This document shows, piece after piece, positions 1 through 11,473 of a stretch of 64,000 nt of DNA. Source of the stretch: Purpureocillium takamizusanense (lineage: Eukaryota > Ascomycota > Sordariomycetes > Hypocreales > Ophiocordycipitaceae); NCBI RefSeq assembly GCF_022605165.1, contig NC_063071.1, positions 248,001 through 312,000 on the forward strand, read 5' to 3'. The number at the start of each line of letters is the position of its first letter. Within the stretch, counting starts at the first letter, position 1. Below the pieces are notes generated by a model. The model was given only the letters and a program-made list of their open reading frames with translations. It ran no database searches and was not told the DNA's origin. Made by a program: the position numbers and the translations under genes.

Positions 1-625
1 CGGGGTGCAGTTCTTCTCGGTCGACTACCGCCTTGCCCCCGAGCACCCGTACCCGACTCCGCTGGAAGACTGCTGGGCCGCGCTGCAATGGGTCGTGCAG
101 CACGCAGCCGAGCTCGGCGTCGACACCGCTCGCATCGGCGTCATGGGCGAGAGCGCAGGCGGGGGACTCGCCGCTGCGCTCGCCATCCTCTCCAGGGACC
201 GTGGCCTCAGTCCGCCGCTGAAGCGACAGATCCTGCTCTACCCCATGCTCGACGATCGGACCGCGGTAGACACGGAGCCCGGGGACTTTACCGTCTGGAC
301 CCTCGAGGACAACATCACCGGATGGACGGCCTACCTTGGCCATGACAAGGTCGGGAAAAAAGATGGGGTCCCGGCTACTGCGGCGCCGGGTAGGATCGAG
401 GATGTCAAGGGCCTTCCGGCGCTGTACATGGATATAGGCCAGGCCGACATCTTTGGGCTGGAGAACCACGCATATCTGGGCAAATTTCTGGCGGCCGGCA
501 TCGAAGCCGAGTTTCACCTGTACCCGGGCTTGCCACATGGCTTTGACTCAATTGCGAGCCAGCACTTTGCGAGCGTAGCGCTCAATGAGAACAGATGTCG
601 ACAACTCAAGAAGTTGTACGACTGA
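1..625 (+). CDS. alpha/beta hydrolase (HSL-type esterase/lipase), 5' truncated by window edge
   Basis: The frame is open from the first base, so the N-terminus (with the expected HGGG oxyanion motif) lies outside the window; about 207 residues are seen. It matches the C-terminal two thirds of the hormone-sensitive-lipase class of alpha/beta hydrolases: DYRLAPEHPYPTPLED, the nucleophile elbow GESAGGGLAAA with the catalytic Ser, a D-I-G-x-x-D stretch near residue 147 for the acid, and PHGF near the end for the catalytic His. Such enzymes hydrolyse short-chain or bulky carboxyl esters; the substrate cannot be read from sequence. No signal peptide can be judged. The stop codon is a clear TGA at 623-625, followed by a 245-base gap before the convergent amino-acid transporter. 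Confidence 0.85.
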   Translation, partial: GVQFFSVDYRLAPEHPYPTPLEDCWAALQWVVQHAAELGVDTARIGVMGESAGGGLAAALAILSRDRGLSPPLKRQILLYPMLDDRTAVDTEPGDFTVWTLEDNITGWTAYLGHDKVGKKDGVPATAAPGRIEDVKGLPALYMDIGQADIFGLENHAYLGKFLAAGIEAEFHLYPGLPHGFDSIASQHFASVALNENRCRQLKKLYD

Positions 626-870
626 AAGGGGGCCGGTTGCTGCCTCTTGGCTAGTCCTCGAATTGCCAACACACCAGACGCGAAACGGCAGATGGGCCGC
701 TGTCGAACACGTCACCCAGTGCAAGCAATGCAATCCGAGATTGGACTGAGCCGTGCATAGATGCGTTGGTAGCACAGCAGGGTACAATACTCATGAAAGC
801 TGTACATTTCGCTTCGTGGGCGTCATATCTATGAATATACACATGTCTATCGAATGATACCAATCGCTGG

Positions 871-2396
871 CTATCCCTGTCGGCATGCAAAGGGCGCATG
901 AGAAGATCCGTCGCGCGTCATCTTGATCTGAAAAACGGTGTTAGTAAACCTCATATCGCTCAGCTTCCGGTGATGAGAGCAACGGAAAAACTTACAATGT
1001 CGTCAATGGTCGCGTAGGTGCCTGCACCTAGCGTCACCACTCCCACGATGAAGGCCAGGATGCAGCCCAAGCTGATGAGGCAGTTTTCCCGCGAAAACCA
1101 ATGGCCCTTGCAGAGAAGCTTGAACCACATAATGGCAGGAATCCAGAAGGAGAACCCCGACACGAACAGTGCCGACGCGAGGGAAAGGAGGTCCGAGAAG
1201 ATGGGGATCGCCTCAGCAATGACCCACGCCACAATCGTGAACACGGTCACCTCGCCGATCCAGGCGGTCCATCCCTTGCGGGTATTGATATACCTCACAA
1301 TAGACTTCTTCCACATGCGCCCGTGAATATAGCGCAGCGCGACGGTTGAATTAATCGAGCCCGAAATGAAGATGACGGGGAGGGCAACTCCGAAGGCTAT
1401 CTTTGAGACAGTCTTGCCCGCAGACAACAAAGCGGGGGACTGGACGGTATCTCCCACGAAGGCATAGCAGAGCGCGCCAGTCAGAGTGTAGATGGCGATC
1501 TGGGCAAAGCCGGATGCCCAAATAGACTTCATGTAATCCTTGGGCGTGTGCATCTCGTCCATGAACGAGAACTGGCCAATGGCAAAGCTAAATGCAAAGA
1601 TGATGTTGCTCACGGCGACAAAAGCCTTGGTGAAGCTAATGTCTTCCTTGGGCCAAGCGGACCATTGCACCCCTGAAAGGCCACCCGGGGCATCGCGGGC
1701 CTGAATGCCCGTTGCGATGATGGTGATGGCGACGGCCGCAAGGATGGATCCGAAATCGATATAGCCAAGAATGGCGACCTCGGTGAAGGACGGCGGAATC
1801 GCGAGGATGAGGAGGATGATGGCCGAAATGGCAGAGAAGGCGATGGAGCAGACGCGTCCGCCGTTGAGATCGCCCAGCGCGATGCTGCCGGTGAGGGCAT
1901 GGGATCCGACCACCATGACCAGCTCAAGAACGAGGGCGGCGCCGAACAATTCGTAGCCGAAGCGACCAAACAGGACCCGTCCTGCATCGGCGTAATGCGA
2001 AATTTCGGGGTAGGCCAGCTTTACCCGTCCCACGATGTAGGCCGTGAAAATGGCGAGCATGCCCAGTGTGATGGTAAGAAACACGCCGGGGAACATGCCC
2101 AGCGTGGCATACGCAGAGGGCAAGCTGAGGGCACCGAGGGCGACGGCCTCGACGATGGTGACAATGGCGAGACGCTTCCAACCAAGGCGATGAAAGTGCG
2201 CGTTGCCCTCGGCGGCGATTTGCTTCAGCCTGTCATCGCGAAGCTCGTCGCTCGTCTCGCCAAAGATGTCGTCAGTCGTCTCGCCCGAGAAAGGCTGCGC
2301 CCTCGGGGCCTCTGCCGAGGGTTTGCGAGTGCTGTCATGGCCATCCTTGGTGGTTTCAGAGGCACCCGCCGGCGCAGAGGTGATATGATCGACCAT
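871..2396 (-). CDS. AAAP-family neutral amino-acid transporter (Mtr-like)
   Basis: Two exons: 996-2396 and 871-927, removing a 68-nt intron (donor GTAAGT, branch TACTAAC, acceptor TTTTTCAG). Translating straight through the donor ends at a stop at 960, but splicing gives a C-terminus ending in a GSSHAPFACRQG tail, which resembles the PFxC ending of fungal homologues; protein 485 aa. The N-terminus (about 85 residues) is hydrophilic and acidic, then about 11 hydrophobic segments follow, beginning at RLAIVTIVEAVALGALSLPS, the usual first helix of the amino acid/auxin permease family (Pfam Aa_trans). Members such as Neurospora Mtr are proton-coupled plasma-membrane carriers for neutral and aromatic amino acids. 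Specificity here is unproven. The first ATG, at 2396, is used; the 1.7-kb upstream region has no gene. Confidence 0.88.
928..995 (-). other. 3'-terminal intron of the AAAP transporter
   Basis: GTAAGT donor at 995, TACTAAC branch point and TTTTTCAG acceptor ending at 928. Without splicing the protein would lose its last conserved residues. Confidence 0.85.
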
Positions 2397-4126
2397 TGTT
2401 GCGACTGGGCCTTGGAGTGAGACCGTGAGGCCTCGTTCGACAATGGAAGCGACGTGAGCACGAGGTGATCGACCGCCAACAACAACAACAACAACAGTGA
2501 TGGATGCTAGCAGAAAAGCGGCCGTACGCTAAAGATGCGAGAGACGATGGGAAAGTGGAAACGAAAAAAAGGGATTCAATGCCGGGGGGGAGGCGAAGAA
2601 GTTTGTTCACCTCCGGGCTCACCGACCGAGGACCGGGCGGCGGGCTTCCTCGCGCTCCTTATCGGCCACCCGACGGAAAGACGAGGCAAGAGCCGGCCTG
2701 GGCAGGCACAGGGGTCCCACATGGCGAAAGCCCTTATCTGTCGTAATTCCGTGCGGTTGACGGCTGGTCGACTGACGGCAGTCTGGTCTGCACTTGGTGA
2801 TTGATGATGCCTCCTCCTCCAGTCCTCGCCGCGTCCAAACTGCCGTCCAACGTAACCAGTTCCTCAAGACGCATGCGGCGTCGCACAACGCATGCCCCTT
2901 TCCCCAGGAGTTCCGCACCGCTCTCACCCTCCCCGCAAAATCTTGAAGTCGCATCTCCATCCAGCATGCACTGCGGCGGTGGCCCTCCCTCTGTATTGCT
3001 GGGGAAGCTGCTGGGGAAAGGGCCCGCCGGATGGACTCATGATGGACAGCCAGCAGCCCCCGTGGGCCTCGTCTCCTTCGCGGAGGCGTCGCCGCGTTTC
3101 TGTGTGGTAATGGAAAGCTTCTGGAAAAGCTTGAGTCATGGCGCGCGACTGAGAAAATTTCCCCCCTGGCGGTGGAGCTTTGGGGGGAGGGGGATCATGG
3201 TTTGGGGCCACTCAGCGAGAGTTTGGTGGCCATATGCAGACTTTTTGTCCCCCAGATCATGCCAGCAGAGGGGGGTCGCCGCAGCGCCAATACGAAGGGG
3301 CCATTGGGTGTCATGTGTGCTGCTGATGAGGAGGAGGGTGTCCCTGGTGCCTGTCTCGAGGCTGTTGATCGTCAGGTGCTCTCGCGCGCAAAACGTGGTT
3401 GCAAACGTTGCTGTTTCGAAGCCGCGTTCGAGCACAGAGGCAGGCACACGCATTCCTCGCCTGACGTCTGGCCTGAACCGGCACTCGGCACCTGCTCGTC
3501 AGCCCTGCAGAGCAGCCGCCGGCCCGGAATCTGCAAGAGAGCGGCAGTGGCGCTCTTCCAAGCCTCAGTGTGCCAGCAGGTGGAGCCCGGCATTGGGAGG
3601 GGGGTCTCACCTTGCCCTGCCTCTCCTGCCCTAGGTGGCTGCCGAGATCGGTGGTGGCTGTGCACAGCGGGAGGTTGGGAATAACCCTTCCATTCCACCA
3701 AACTCTGCCACTGCCCCTCGCCCGTACCTTTTACCCGTTAGGTTGGTGTGTGTGGTGGCCCAGCGTCCTACCCCCCCCCCCAATCCCCCGTAACCGCCAG
3801 CCTGTCTTTGCCCACGCATATTAGTCGTCATCGTGTCTCCATCATTCGGTTTAGGCAGGCGTAATAAGTAAGTAAGCTGGCGGCACAGGGGACGATGAGA
3901 GCTGGAGACCCCAGGATGCCCCCCGTCTGCCCCCCGTCTCCTCCGTCCCCACCAGCGCGGCCATGATCCCGGGACGGGGGGTAGGATATCAACAAACTCT
4001 AATTTCGCTGGCAAGCTAACTATCAATGCTGAAGAGCATGATGAGCAATAGGTAATGCTAATACTACACACTTGTTTCCCGTATCGTACAAGCACCCGAT
4101 ATATCCCCATATATACATGTCACCCT
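2397..4126. other. intergenic region, no gene recognised
   Basis: Between two leftward genes. Contains an (AAC)n microsatellite near 2479-2493, an 11-C run at 3771-3781 and long proline/arginine/serine-rich open frames (for example 2801-3634) that show no family resemblance and no conserved motif. Probably 5' UTR and promoter of the AAAP gene plus 3' flank of the DUF2156 gene. Confidence 0.5.
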
Positions 4127-5386
4127 TCATCTCAACAGCCGCCTGATTCTGATGTTGGCCACGTGCATCACCGCTGCCGCCTGCCGCAGCAGCGAGGGCC
4201 CCCCCGGCAGGACAACATACAGCTCCGACGACTGCGACTCGTCAGGATGAAACTTGTCGTTGTATGTCCGCTTCCCGCCGAGCTGCGCCGAGTCCACCAC
4301 GCGGTGGAACATGTCGCGAGCCACCCGCGCCTTGATGCCGTCCTGATTAGGCATGTCGCCCAGGTCCAGCAACGGCTCGTGACCGAGGCACATGTACGAC
4401 ACGCCCGCCTCGCGGAGCAGCCTCATCGCCGTGACGATGAGCAGGTCCGTGATGCCGCGTGGTGCCGTCGGCGACGCGATGCAGGGGTCCAGGTGGAATC
4501 CCGACCGCGCGCCGACGTTTCGCAGCGCGGCGAAGCCGTTGACGCGCCCGTCGCGGTCGCTCGTGTACAGGAAGAAGGTGACGTTTCGTCGGCAGAAGAG
4601 ATCGTAGACGGTGACGAACGTTTGCAAGTCCTTTTCCTTCTTGCAGTTGCGTTCCGCGCGCCACTGGTCGTAGATGATTTGCAATTCGACTTCCATGGCT
4701 TGGTCAACGCCGTGGATGCCCGGCGCATAAACGCCAATACTGATGGCCCCACGCTCTGGATCGAGTAGTCGCCGATTCTGACCAAGCATGCGCTTCCCTG
4801 CGCCTTGGTTGGAGAGGATCTTGTTGGTTATGGGATTGAGCACGCGCTCTCGACCGACTTTCAACGGGATCCAGCGTCGCTTCTGCGCGTACATTGCGAA
4901 TGTCTCGCTAACTCCCATGAAGGCGATCTTGAGGTGCTTCTTCTTGCGAAACCGGGCAAGCTCATCAAGCAAAGGCCCAAAGTGCTCTGGCGCAGCGAGT
5001 GGATCCCCCGACACGACCAACGTGCCGTCCCTGACTGTGTACACGACGGCGCCGTAGCCGTTCCGGCTGGTAAAGGTCTGGTATTCTGGGTCGAGCACCC
5101 CCATGTGTGCTGTTTGGCTGTATTGTTGGTACGCTCGGTCGAACTCGTCGTTCTCGGACACGTCGAAGAGTGTGCCGTCGCTGGAGTCTGCTCGGCCGGA
5201 TGAACCGTCCCACGACAGCTCCTGTGACGCTGTGACAATGCTGTCGTCGGAGGAAGAAAAGCGTGAGCTGTGCATGAGGTGTGTATCGAGGCAAGGCAGC
5301 ATGCGCTGCACAATGTCGTATGCTGAGCCGTCCAAGCCTGCACTGGGCCGACGTGCTGAGGCGTCTGTTCGATGAATCGCAGTCAT
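4127..5386 (-). CDS. DUF2156 (GNAT-fold) aminoacyl-tRNA transferase-like protein; candidate ergosteryl-glycine synthase
   Basis: Single exon, 419 aa, ATG at 5386. After a low-complexity N-terminus of about 100 residues comes a DUF2156/LPG-synthetase C-terminal domain (bacterial MprF/LysX C-terminal fold): GYGAVVYTVRDGTLVVSGDP, then LLDELARFRKKKHLKIAFMG, the RMLGQNRR segment, a long acceptor half with VNGFAALRNV and LIVTAMRLLREAGVSYMCLG, and the C-terminal YNDKFHPDESQSSELYVVL. In ascomycetes, DUF2156 occurs fused to aspartyl-tRNA synthetase (ErdS, makes ergosteryl-3beta-O-aspartate) or free-standing (ErgS, makes ergosteryl-3beta-O-glycine from glycyl-tRNA). This copy has no synthetase domain, so ErgS-like is the better guess, but other free-standing DUF2156 paralogues exist and the substrate is inferred. 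No transmembrane segment or signal peptide is seen. Confidence 0.82.
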   Translation of the reverse strand: MTAIHRTDASARRPSAGLDGSAYDIVQRMLPCLDTHLMHSSRFSSSDDSIVTASQELSWDGSSGRADSSDGTLFDVSENDEFDRAYQQYSQTAHMGVLDPEYQTFTSRNGYGAVVYTVRDGTLVVSGDPLAAPEHFGPLLDELARFRKKKHLKIAFMGVSETFAMYAQKRRWIPLKVGRERVLNPITNKILSNQGAGKRMLGQNRRLLDPERGAISIGVYAPGIHGVDQAMEVELQIIYDQWRAERNCKKEKDLQTFVTVYDLFCRRNVTFFLYTSDRDGRVNGFAALRNVGARSGFHLDPCIASPTAPRGITDLLIVTAMRLLREAGVSYMCLGHEPLLDLGDMPNQDGIKARVARDMFHRVVDSAQLGGKRTYNDKFHPDESQSSELYVVLPGGPSLLRQAAAVMHVANIRIRRLLR

Positions 5387-7366
5387 GATATCCAGAACGA
5401 ACTCGTAGGGGAAAAAAAACGTCTATATCCAATCAACCACCAACATGAGAGTCTCAGCAGGGGTCGAACTGGCCGCAAAGGGTCATATTTATTTATCACC
5501 AGTGCGTTGGCACTCAGGACCCCGGACTCTGTCCGGTCCGCAGCCGAGAGGTGCGCATCTGAGGAGCATGTACAGCCAGCGTCTGCTTGGCTCGCGGGTA
5601 GCGAGGCTGAGGCTGGAGCATCTACTCATACAGGAAGGCTCAGTAGATCGACCTTGCGCCTCGCGCGAGCTTCATGCGTAGCTTGGTACCAATCTCGCAC
5701 GCGCAAAGGCGCGCGACACTGCCACGCATGAAACGTCACTCCAACGATCGTCCCCGGGACGCCCTAGCGTGCCCGCGACATTCTGGAAAGCTATCACATA
5801 CGAGGAGGTGCAGTCAAGTTTAATGCTAGCGCCACATCCTGTGGGAGTACGTACTACCCTTCTGCTCGGTTATGGCCTGTTTAGGGAGTGAGTGACTTGA
5901 TGGGCGTCGGATTGTCCTCGGATTCCTATCTGGACAAAGTTCAAGACGTCGTCAGCAGGCAGTCTTGCGTTGCTCACATTACGCAAGGTGAGAGCGAGAG
6001 CGCGGACGGACCAATGACGCGCGCATGATGCCGGCCGCATCATAACGTTGAACACGAGTTACGGGGGGCAGTTGCCACCAAATCCCACGCATCTCTCGAT
6101 GGGGTCACGGCCAGGTTCCAGGGCAAAACAGAACAGATTCATCAGCCCGTCTTTTGGCCAGCGTGCTGGGGGACGCTGCCTCATGTCAATTTCAATCGCG
6201 GCGCTGATCCGACCCAAACCACCTGGGTTGCCGCTTGATGAGCGCTGTCTCGGCTGTGACGGCGCCCCGGCGACTTGATCGCAAAGGCAGCCGGCCTGGC
6301 TCGGTACATTCCCGAAGGAACCCCCACAACCAGCAGCTTGATGGCGGACATTCGGACTATCGGTGGCTCCAGAGCCCTACGGCAGTGCGGCACTGCCCTG
6401 CCGGCCATGCGGCGCCAACGCCATGGCGTCTCGTTTCCCCAATGCGGCAATAGGGGTAATGAGTCAAGTAAAAGCAAAGAGAATCGTAAATTGTTACGCT
6501 GTCATGGGTTCATCCTCAGCTTTCAGCGATGAGTTCGCTCGACTCGTGTCGCAAGGAGCCCCCAGCCCTCCTCCATCTGCACTGCGCCGGTGACTACACG
6601 CCGCCGAAACGGGTTATAACTTAGTGTGTTCTAGACAGTACAATAATAAGCTCTCGGTCGGCTGTGCAGCAGCGGCGGCGCAGCGCGGTGAGGCCCACAG
6701 CGGCCAAGGGAACAAAAAGTCCTGGCGAGATGGAAACGCCAGCAAGCACGGCAAATGCAGTGCGACAGAAACACTGCCGGCACCCGCCTTTTACCCTTGT
6801 GGCTGGCTGTCTGCCATTAAATCTGCCTTGCACACCGCTCGAGTTGGTGGTTCGCTGCTTTGGTGGAGCTGCAGCAAATGGGTCGCAGTCATGTTCTCGA
6901 CTCCTTCTGCCGCCGCGGTCAGGGCCCAAAATCAACATCACGGGCCAGATTCCCCTATTCAATGTTGCCGCATCGAATGGACAATCCAACTTGCTCTGCT
7001 GACGTCAGAGATCAGTCATACGGCGGCAGATAATGCATTGGAAACCACCGATAGCAACATATCGCTCGAGCACGTGCAGGTCTTGGCCGCACCATGTATC
7101 AACGTACATGCACTGGTCTTCGTGCGTAACATGCACAATCCGCAGACATCGCGAGGGTAACATCAGCACCTTTGGCTGGTGACACGCATCAAGTAAGCAG
7201 TTGCGCAATAGCAAAGAGCTGTCGACCCCTGAAGAACCCTTTGCCCGCCGAATATACTCGGCTGGTAACCAATCGCCCATAGTCCTCAGACTGCCCCAGC
7301 CTGCCTGCCTCCCGACAACGTGGCGCTTGGCTTGCACCATCGGCAGGATACATTCATTGCCTCCCT
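5387..7366. other. intergenic region, no gene recognised
   Basis: Promoter side of the DUF2156 gene and 3' flank of the GMC-hydrolase gene. Short open frames on both strands (for example 6624-7160) lack family resemblance, and none has a plausible signal peptide or splice pattern. Confidence 0.5.
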
Positions 7367-10300
7367 CTATCTTAGCAGCTCCACAGCCTCGACCATGGCA
7401 GCAAACTTGTCGTTCGGCTGGCGGAACACGTATTCCTCACCCCGAACCACGCGGTCGACCTCCTCGCGTACGAACGGATACACATCACGCCACGCGTTCA
7501 TCCCCATCCAGCAGTCGAGGTGACCGTACCCCTCGACGCTTCTGCGGCGATACTGGGTGCCCGCCGCCCCGTCGACGCCCGCCGATGGCCCAAAAGCCGC
7601 AAGCAGCGCATTGTAAGTCTCGTCCGCGGCCTTGGGGCTGAGAACGGAGCTGTCCGCGCCATTGAACAAGAGAAATGGGATGCCCCGGAGCCTCTGGATA
7701 TTTTCTGGTGTTACGAGGAGCTCGTACTCTGGTGCATTGCCGGTGACCGCGCCGCGTGAGCCCATATGCATCAGAAGGTGCATGAGATTGACATGAGCGC
7801 CGCTAAATACCCGATCAATCTGCGAGTGCGTTGCCTCGTTGAGATTTCGATGACTCCAACACCGTCCGAATAAAAAGGTCGTGCGGAGACAGACCGCATT
7901 GTTGCACATCTCGTGTCGTTCCTGAGGGTATACTCTCAGGAGTTGGGTCACGACCTGTTGCACCCGCTTGTCGTCGACCGAGGTCGAGCAGTCAAAGTAT
8001 GGGCCGGCCAACTTTGCGTAAAGCCAGTCCAGGGGTATGGGAGACTTGGCTTTGAGATTGTTCACCGTGCTCCAGATCGGGTTCATGAAGACTTGGCTGC
8101 AGGTGATGCCGAGAATCCACTCGGCGGGGATCGTTCCATCCAGGAGCCCGCAAGCAAATGCAACGGAGCCCATGCAATGAGCGATGCTGTAGATCTTCTG
8201 CGGACCGCGCAATCTCCGTATAGTCTCGAGGCACGCCTTGATGTCGAGGCGCGAATCATGTGTTGTCCAAGCATCAACCGTGTGCGACGTCTCCAGACGG
8301 CAGATGCGGTGGACCGTCACCCACACGCGGTAGCCGGCACGTGTAAGATAATTGACCGCGTTGAACGGGATCGTTGTCAGCGCAAAGATTTGATGGTCCA
8401 CACTGGCGCCTGGGATCATGAAAACGTCGCGTATGGGTACGGGATCGCCGCGCCTGTCTGTGGCAACCATACTTGCGTCTGGCTCCCACATGTGCAGCTT
8501 GGTGACCACTCCGTCGCTTGCCACCACGCTGAACGACTGTGTCGGTGGCGTTGGGTTGATACAGTCGACATGGGCGCTCAGAGGGTACTGCAGTGGCATC
8601 AAGGGGGTAAGAAATAGCTGGAGGGGCTGTTGCCAGAGCTTCGCGAGGTATCGAGTTGCCTTGGCGGTTCTGTCCATGACGCTCGGGCCAGTTGCTGTCA
8701 AGGTTCGAGCTGCAGGCAGCAAGTCTCGAAGCTGAATATTGATGATGCCCATCGCGACTGGCGTTCGACAAGGCCAGACATGTGGCCCTCCAACTTGACC
8801 GCTGTCGGCACCTCCCAGATCTGTAATACTCACGTACAACGTGGTCATCGCCTGCCATACCTGCGAGGGCCGTAGTATGATGGAGGGGTCGGTGACCTTG
8901 TATCCGTGGAAGTGAAGCCGTTCTCCGTTGACACCGTTCATGTCGAACTCGTAGACGAGCTTTCCGGTGCCCGTCATGTCGTCATTTGGCTCAAATGTGC
9001 CGAACCGGCTCCTCAGGATAGTAAAGGGCGAGCCTGCAAGGCCGGGGCAAGAAAATGTTCCTGTCATGATGCCATAATTGTCTGCTCCTTTCGAATCGGG
9101 CAGTACGCACGGCGCTGTGATACTGACAAACAGCCTCGCCGTCTCCCCCCGGCACTTTCCTAAGTGGTATGCCAACTCATACGTTCTTTTGTCATCGCGT
9201 ATCAAAACGCGTCCAGGGTGCACGAAGCCGGTCATCAGTTCCGTGAAGCTGACTTTGGGATCCCCTTGTTCGGCCACGGCACAGAGTGCCGTCATATGCG
9301 GCCCGGAGGTCCCGTCCGGCCAGAATTGGGGTTGGCTATGTGATACTGACGGCTTTTCGAACAGATTGAGAAGGCCATTGCTTCTTCTGTCAATGACCAG
9401 CTCATTCCTGGAGGCATAAGTCGCGACGGCACGCTCGGCAAGGGCAGTGATGGTTGCTAGGGGGTTGACACCCAAAGCCCGCGGCATGACTGCCGCATCT
9501 GCCACCACCAGACCGGGATAGGTCTCCATGGTGTCACTGCCGACAAAGACCTCGCCAACGTGGTTCGTCACGCCTGTGGCACCGGAGCCATCACTAGTCA
9601 TTCCCGCGCCGCTGGTACACACAAAGTCAGGTCTCGGGTCAACAACACCGTGGAGCATTGCAGCTGCACTCACCCGAGTGGATGGACAGTAACCAGCTGT
9701 TTCCCCATGAGAGAATAAAAAGGACTTGGGATCAGTATCGCACCGACAGCTTCCGCCACTTTGCTGAGAAACGCGTGAACCCTTCGGACTCTGTCATTTC
9801 GCCCCGCTCCAGTGAAGACGAAGACGGGTTTGCCATTCTCCAAAGACAATGAGCCACGACTACCTTGTGAAGAGTTAGAGCAATGGCCTAAAATGAAAAC
9901 TTTACGCGCGAACCACGTACTATCGTGTAGCATCGCAACGAAAGCCTGTGTTCGCTGCAGGGCTCCATTGTCCAAACATGATCCCATGAAAAGTGCCTTC
10001 AAGCTGTTCATAAAGGCTTTCAGTCCCTGTGTCAAGGCTTGGCCGTAGCCAGCTTGAACACACGGGAGAAGCTGCAAGACAATTTGGAAAAATAAAGCCA
10101 GTCCCTGGGGTATCGCTCCGTCTTGTACAACGAAGCCATCCAGCGGATCGGGATGGCCACATCGGCAGTCTATCATGCTGGTAATTGTCGGGCCAACCGC
10201 ATTATAGTGCCCCGGACTGTCTGAGCCAACACCATTGACGTCGTACTGTGAGTTGTACCTGCAGTCCTGTCAGCGATATGCTCCAAAGATGGACACTGTT

Positions 10301-11473
10301 CGTGGCATAAGGTCACAGACCCAAAGGCCAAGATGTTGCCGTTCCCACTCATTCGTCTCCCAACTTGATCACTCATGGGTAAACCCAGCTGCTTGCTCCG
10401 GAGTAAGATTTCCGTAGTACCCATCGCTCCTGCACCTAAAAAGACAGCCTTCTTTGCATGAACCCACATCAGTTCCGATCGAAAGTTTTGTGAAAACCTC
10501 GAACGGTTCTGGCTGTGCCAGGCAAAGTATACTATATAGCCCCCGCGCTCGTCAGTAACTTTCTCGATGTGTCTTGCCTCACATTCACAGAAAATCTCTG
10601 CGCCCCAGTTCCAAGCATCGGCAAGGTATGTGACGAGAGTGCTTGACTTCGACCAGTCATTGACACCTGTGCAGTCCTGCCCCGATGACGTAGAGGCAGA
10701 CAAGCAAACGCCCGTGCTGTTCGGCCCTGTCCGGAACCGTGTTGTTTGAGGGGCTCTACTGAAATTGCGACCGAGGCCCATTGACTTGGCCTGGCCCTCA
10801 AAGACCTTCATCTTGCGCAGCTCTGGCCAGTTTTGTGGATACGGTTCCGGCTCCAGAATGTCTCTGGCTAGATTGTAATCTGTTTGAATCTGGTCATCTT
10901 CTGGCTCGCTTTATTTAGCACGATATACTTACATTGTGTCAAGCCCTCGGGATCATCACGTATCTCCTTGGGCCAAGCAGACATCGTCAGGACCTCTTTG
11001 GTCGCCTCAAGGAAAATGTTTCCATTTAACAGGCTGCCGCCCCCTAAACCTACGTGAATTTGCTTTAATTAAGTTCAGGTATAAAGTTAGACGGAAGTTC
11101 TCTCACCATTGCAGACAAAGACACTTTGGTCATTACCAAACATGAGGTGATATAGCCCAGTGTCTTTGTGGTTGTCGACATCACGAAGAGTCACTGGCCC
11201 GGCTTTGAACTGCCCCGATACATGGAACTCCTTGGATATCTCACCGAAGCTGACGGGATATTCGCCTGGCCATTTTTCTTTCCCCTTTTCAAGAAGGCAG
11301 ACTGACTGACCGGCACGAGCCAATCGCGAGGCAGCTACGCCTCCGCCATAACCAGACCCAATGACGACGCAATCGTACGAAGGAAGTATAAGTTCCACGG
11401 GTCTTGAGATTCGAGGGGCCTCGGAACGTGTCGTTTTGGTTCGCATTGCTGTATCAGCGTCAGCACCTTCCAT
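7367..11473 (-). CDS. cholesterol-oxidase-like GMC oxidoreductase fused to an alpha/beta hydrolase
   Basis: Five exons: 11107-11473, 10933-11049, 10321-10879, 9674-10258, 7367-9611; introns of 57, 53, 62 and 62 nt; 1290 aa from the ATG at 11473 (the frame is open further upstream without ATG; a second ATG is at 11446). The N-terminal half is an FAD-linked GMC/cholesterol oxidase: dinucleotide fold CVVIGSGYGGGVAASRLARA, then PNSTGV, STLVTYLADAWNWGAE, GAGAMGTTEILLRS, and the C-terminal HPLGGAGMTSDGSG and LGVNPLATITALAERA signature; the HPLGG motif is split by intron 4. A linker of about 270 residues leads to an alpha/beta-hydrolase domain with FMIPGASVDHQIFAL, a nucleophile elbow AHCMGS (Cys where Ser is usual) and a late GYGHLDCWMG histidine. 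Likely acts on sterols or other bulky lipids: oxidation by one half, hydrolysis by the other. No signal peptide is evident, so probably intracellular. The substrate is unproven. Confidence 0.87.
9612..9673 (-). other. intron interrupting the HPLGG motif of the GMC-hydrolase gene
   Basis: GTGAGT donor at 9673, CTGAC branch, CAG acceptor ending at 9612. Its removal restores HPLGG-AGMTSDGSG, the family's conserved sequence, which shows that the apparent frameshift here is splicing. Companion introns of the same gene: 11050-11106, 10880-10932 and 10259-10320. Confidence 0.85.

Noticed and set aside
2801..3634. 277-aa plus-strand open frame
   Set aside because: Low-complexity Pro/Arg/Ser-rich translation in a GC-rich intergenic region, no domain, no signal peptide.
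4055..4768. 237-aa plus-strand open frame
   Set aside because: Antisense to the DUF2156 gene, with no motif; explained by codon bias of the true gene.
9600..10320. Frameshifted pseudogene in the GMC-hydrolase locus
   Set aside because: All frame changes coincide with canonical introns and family motifs are intact after splicing.
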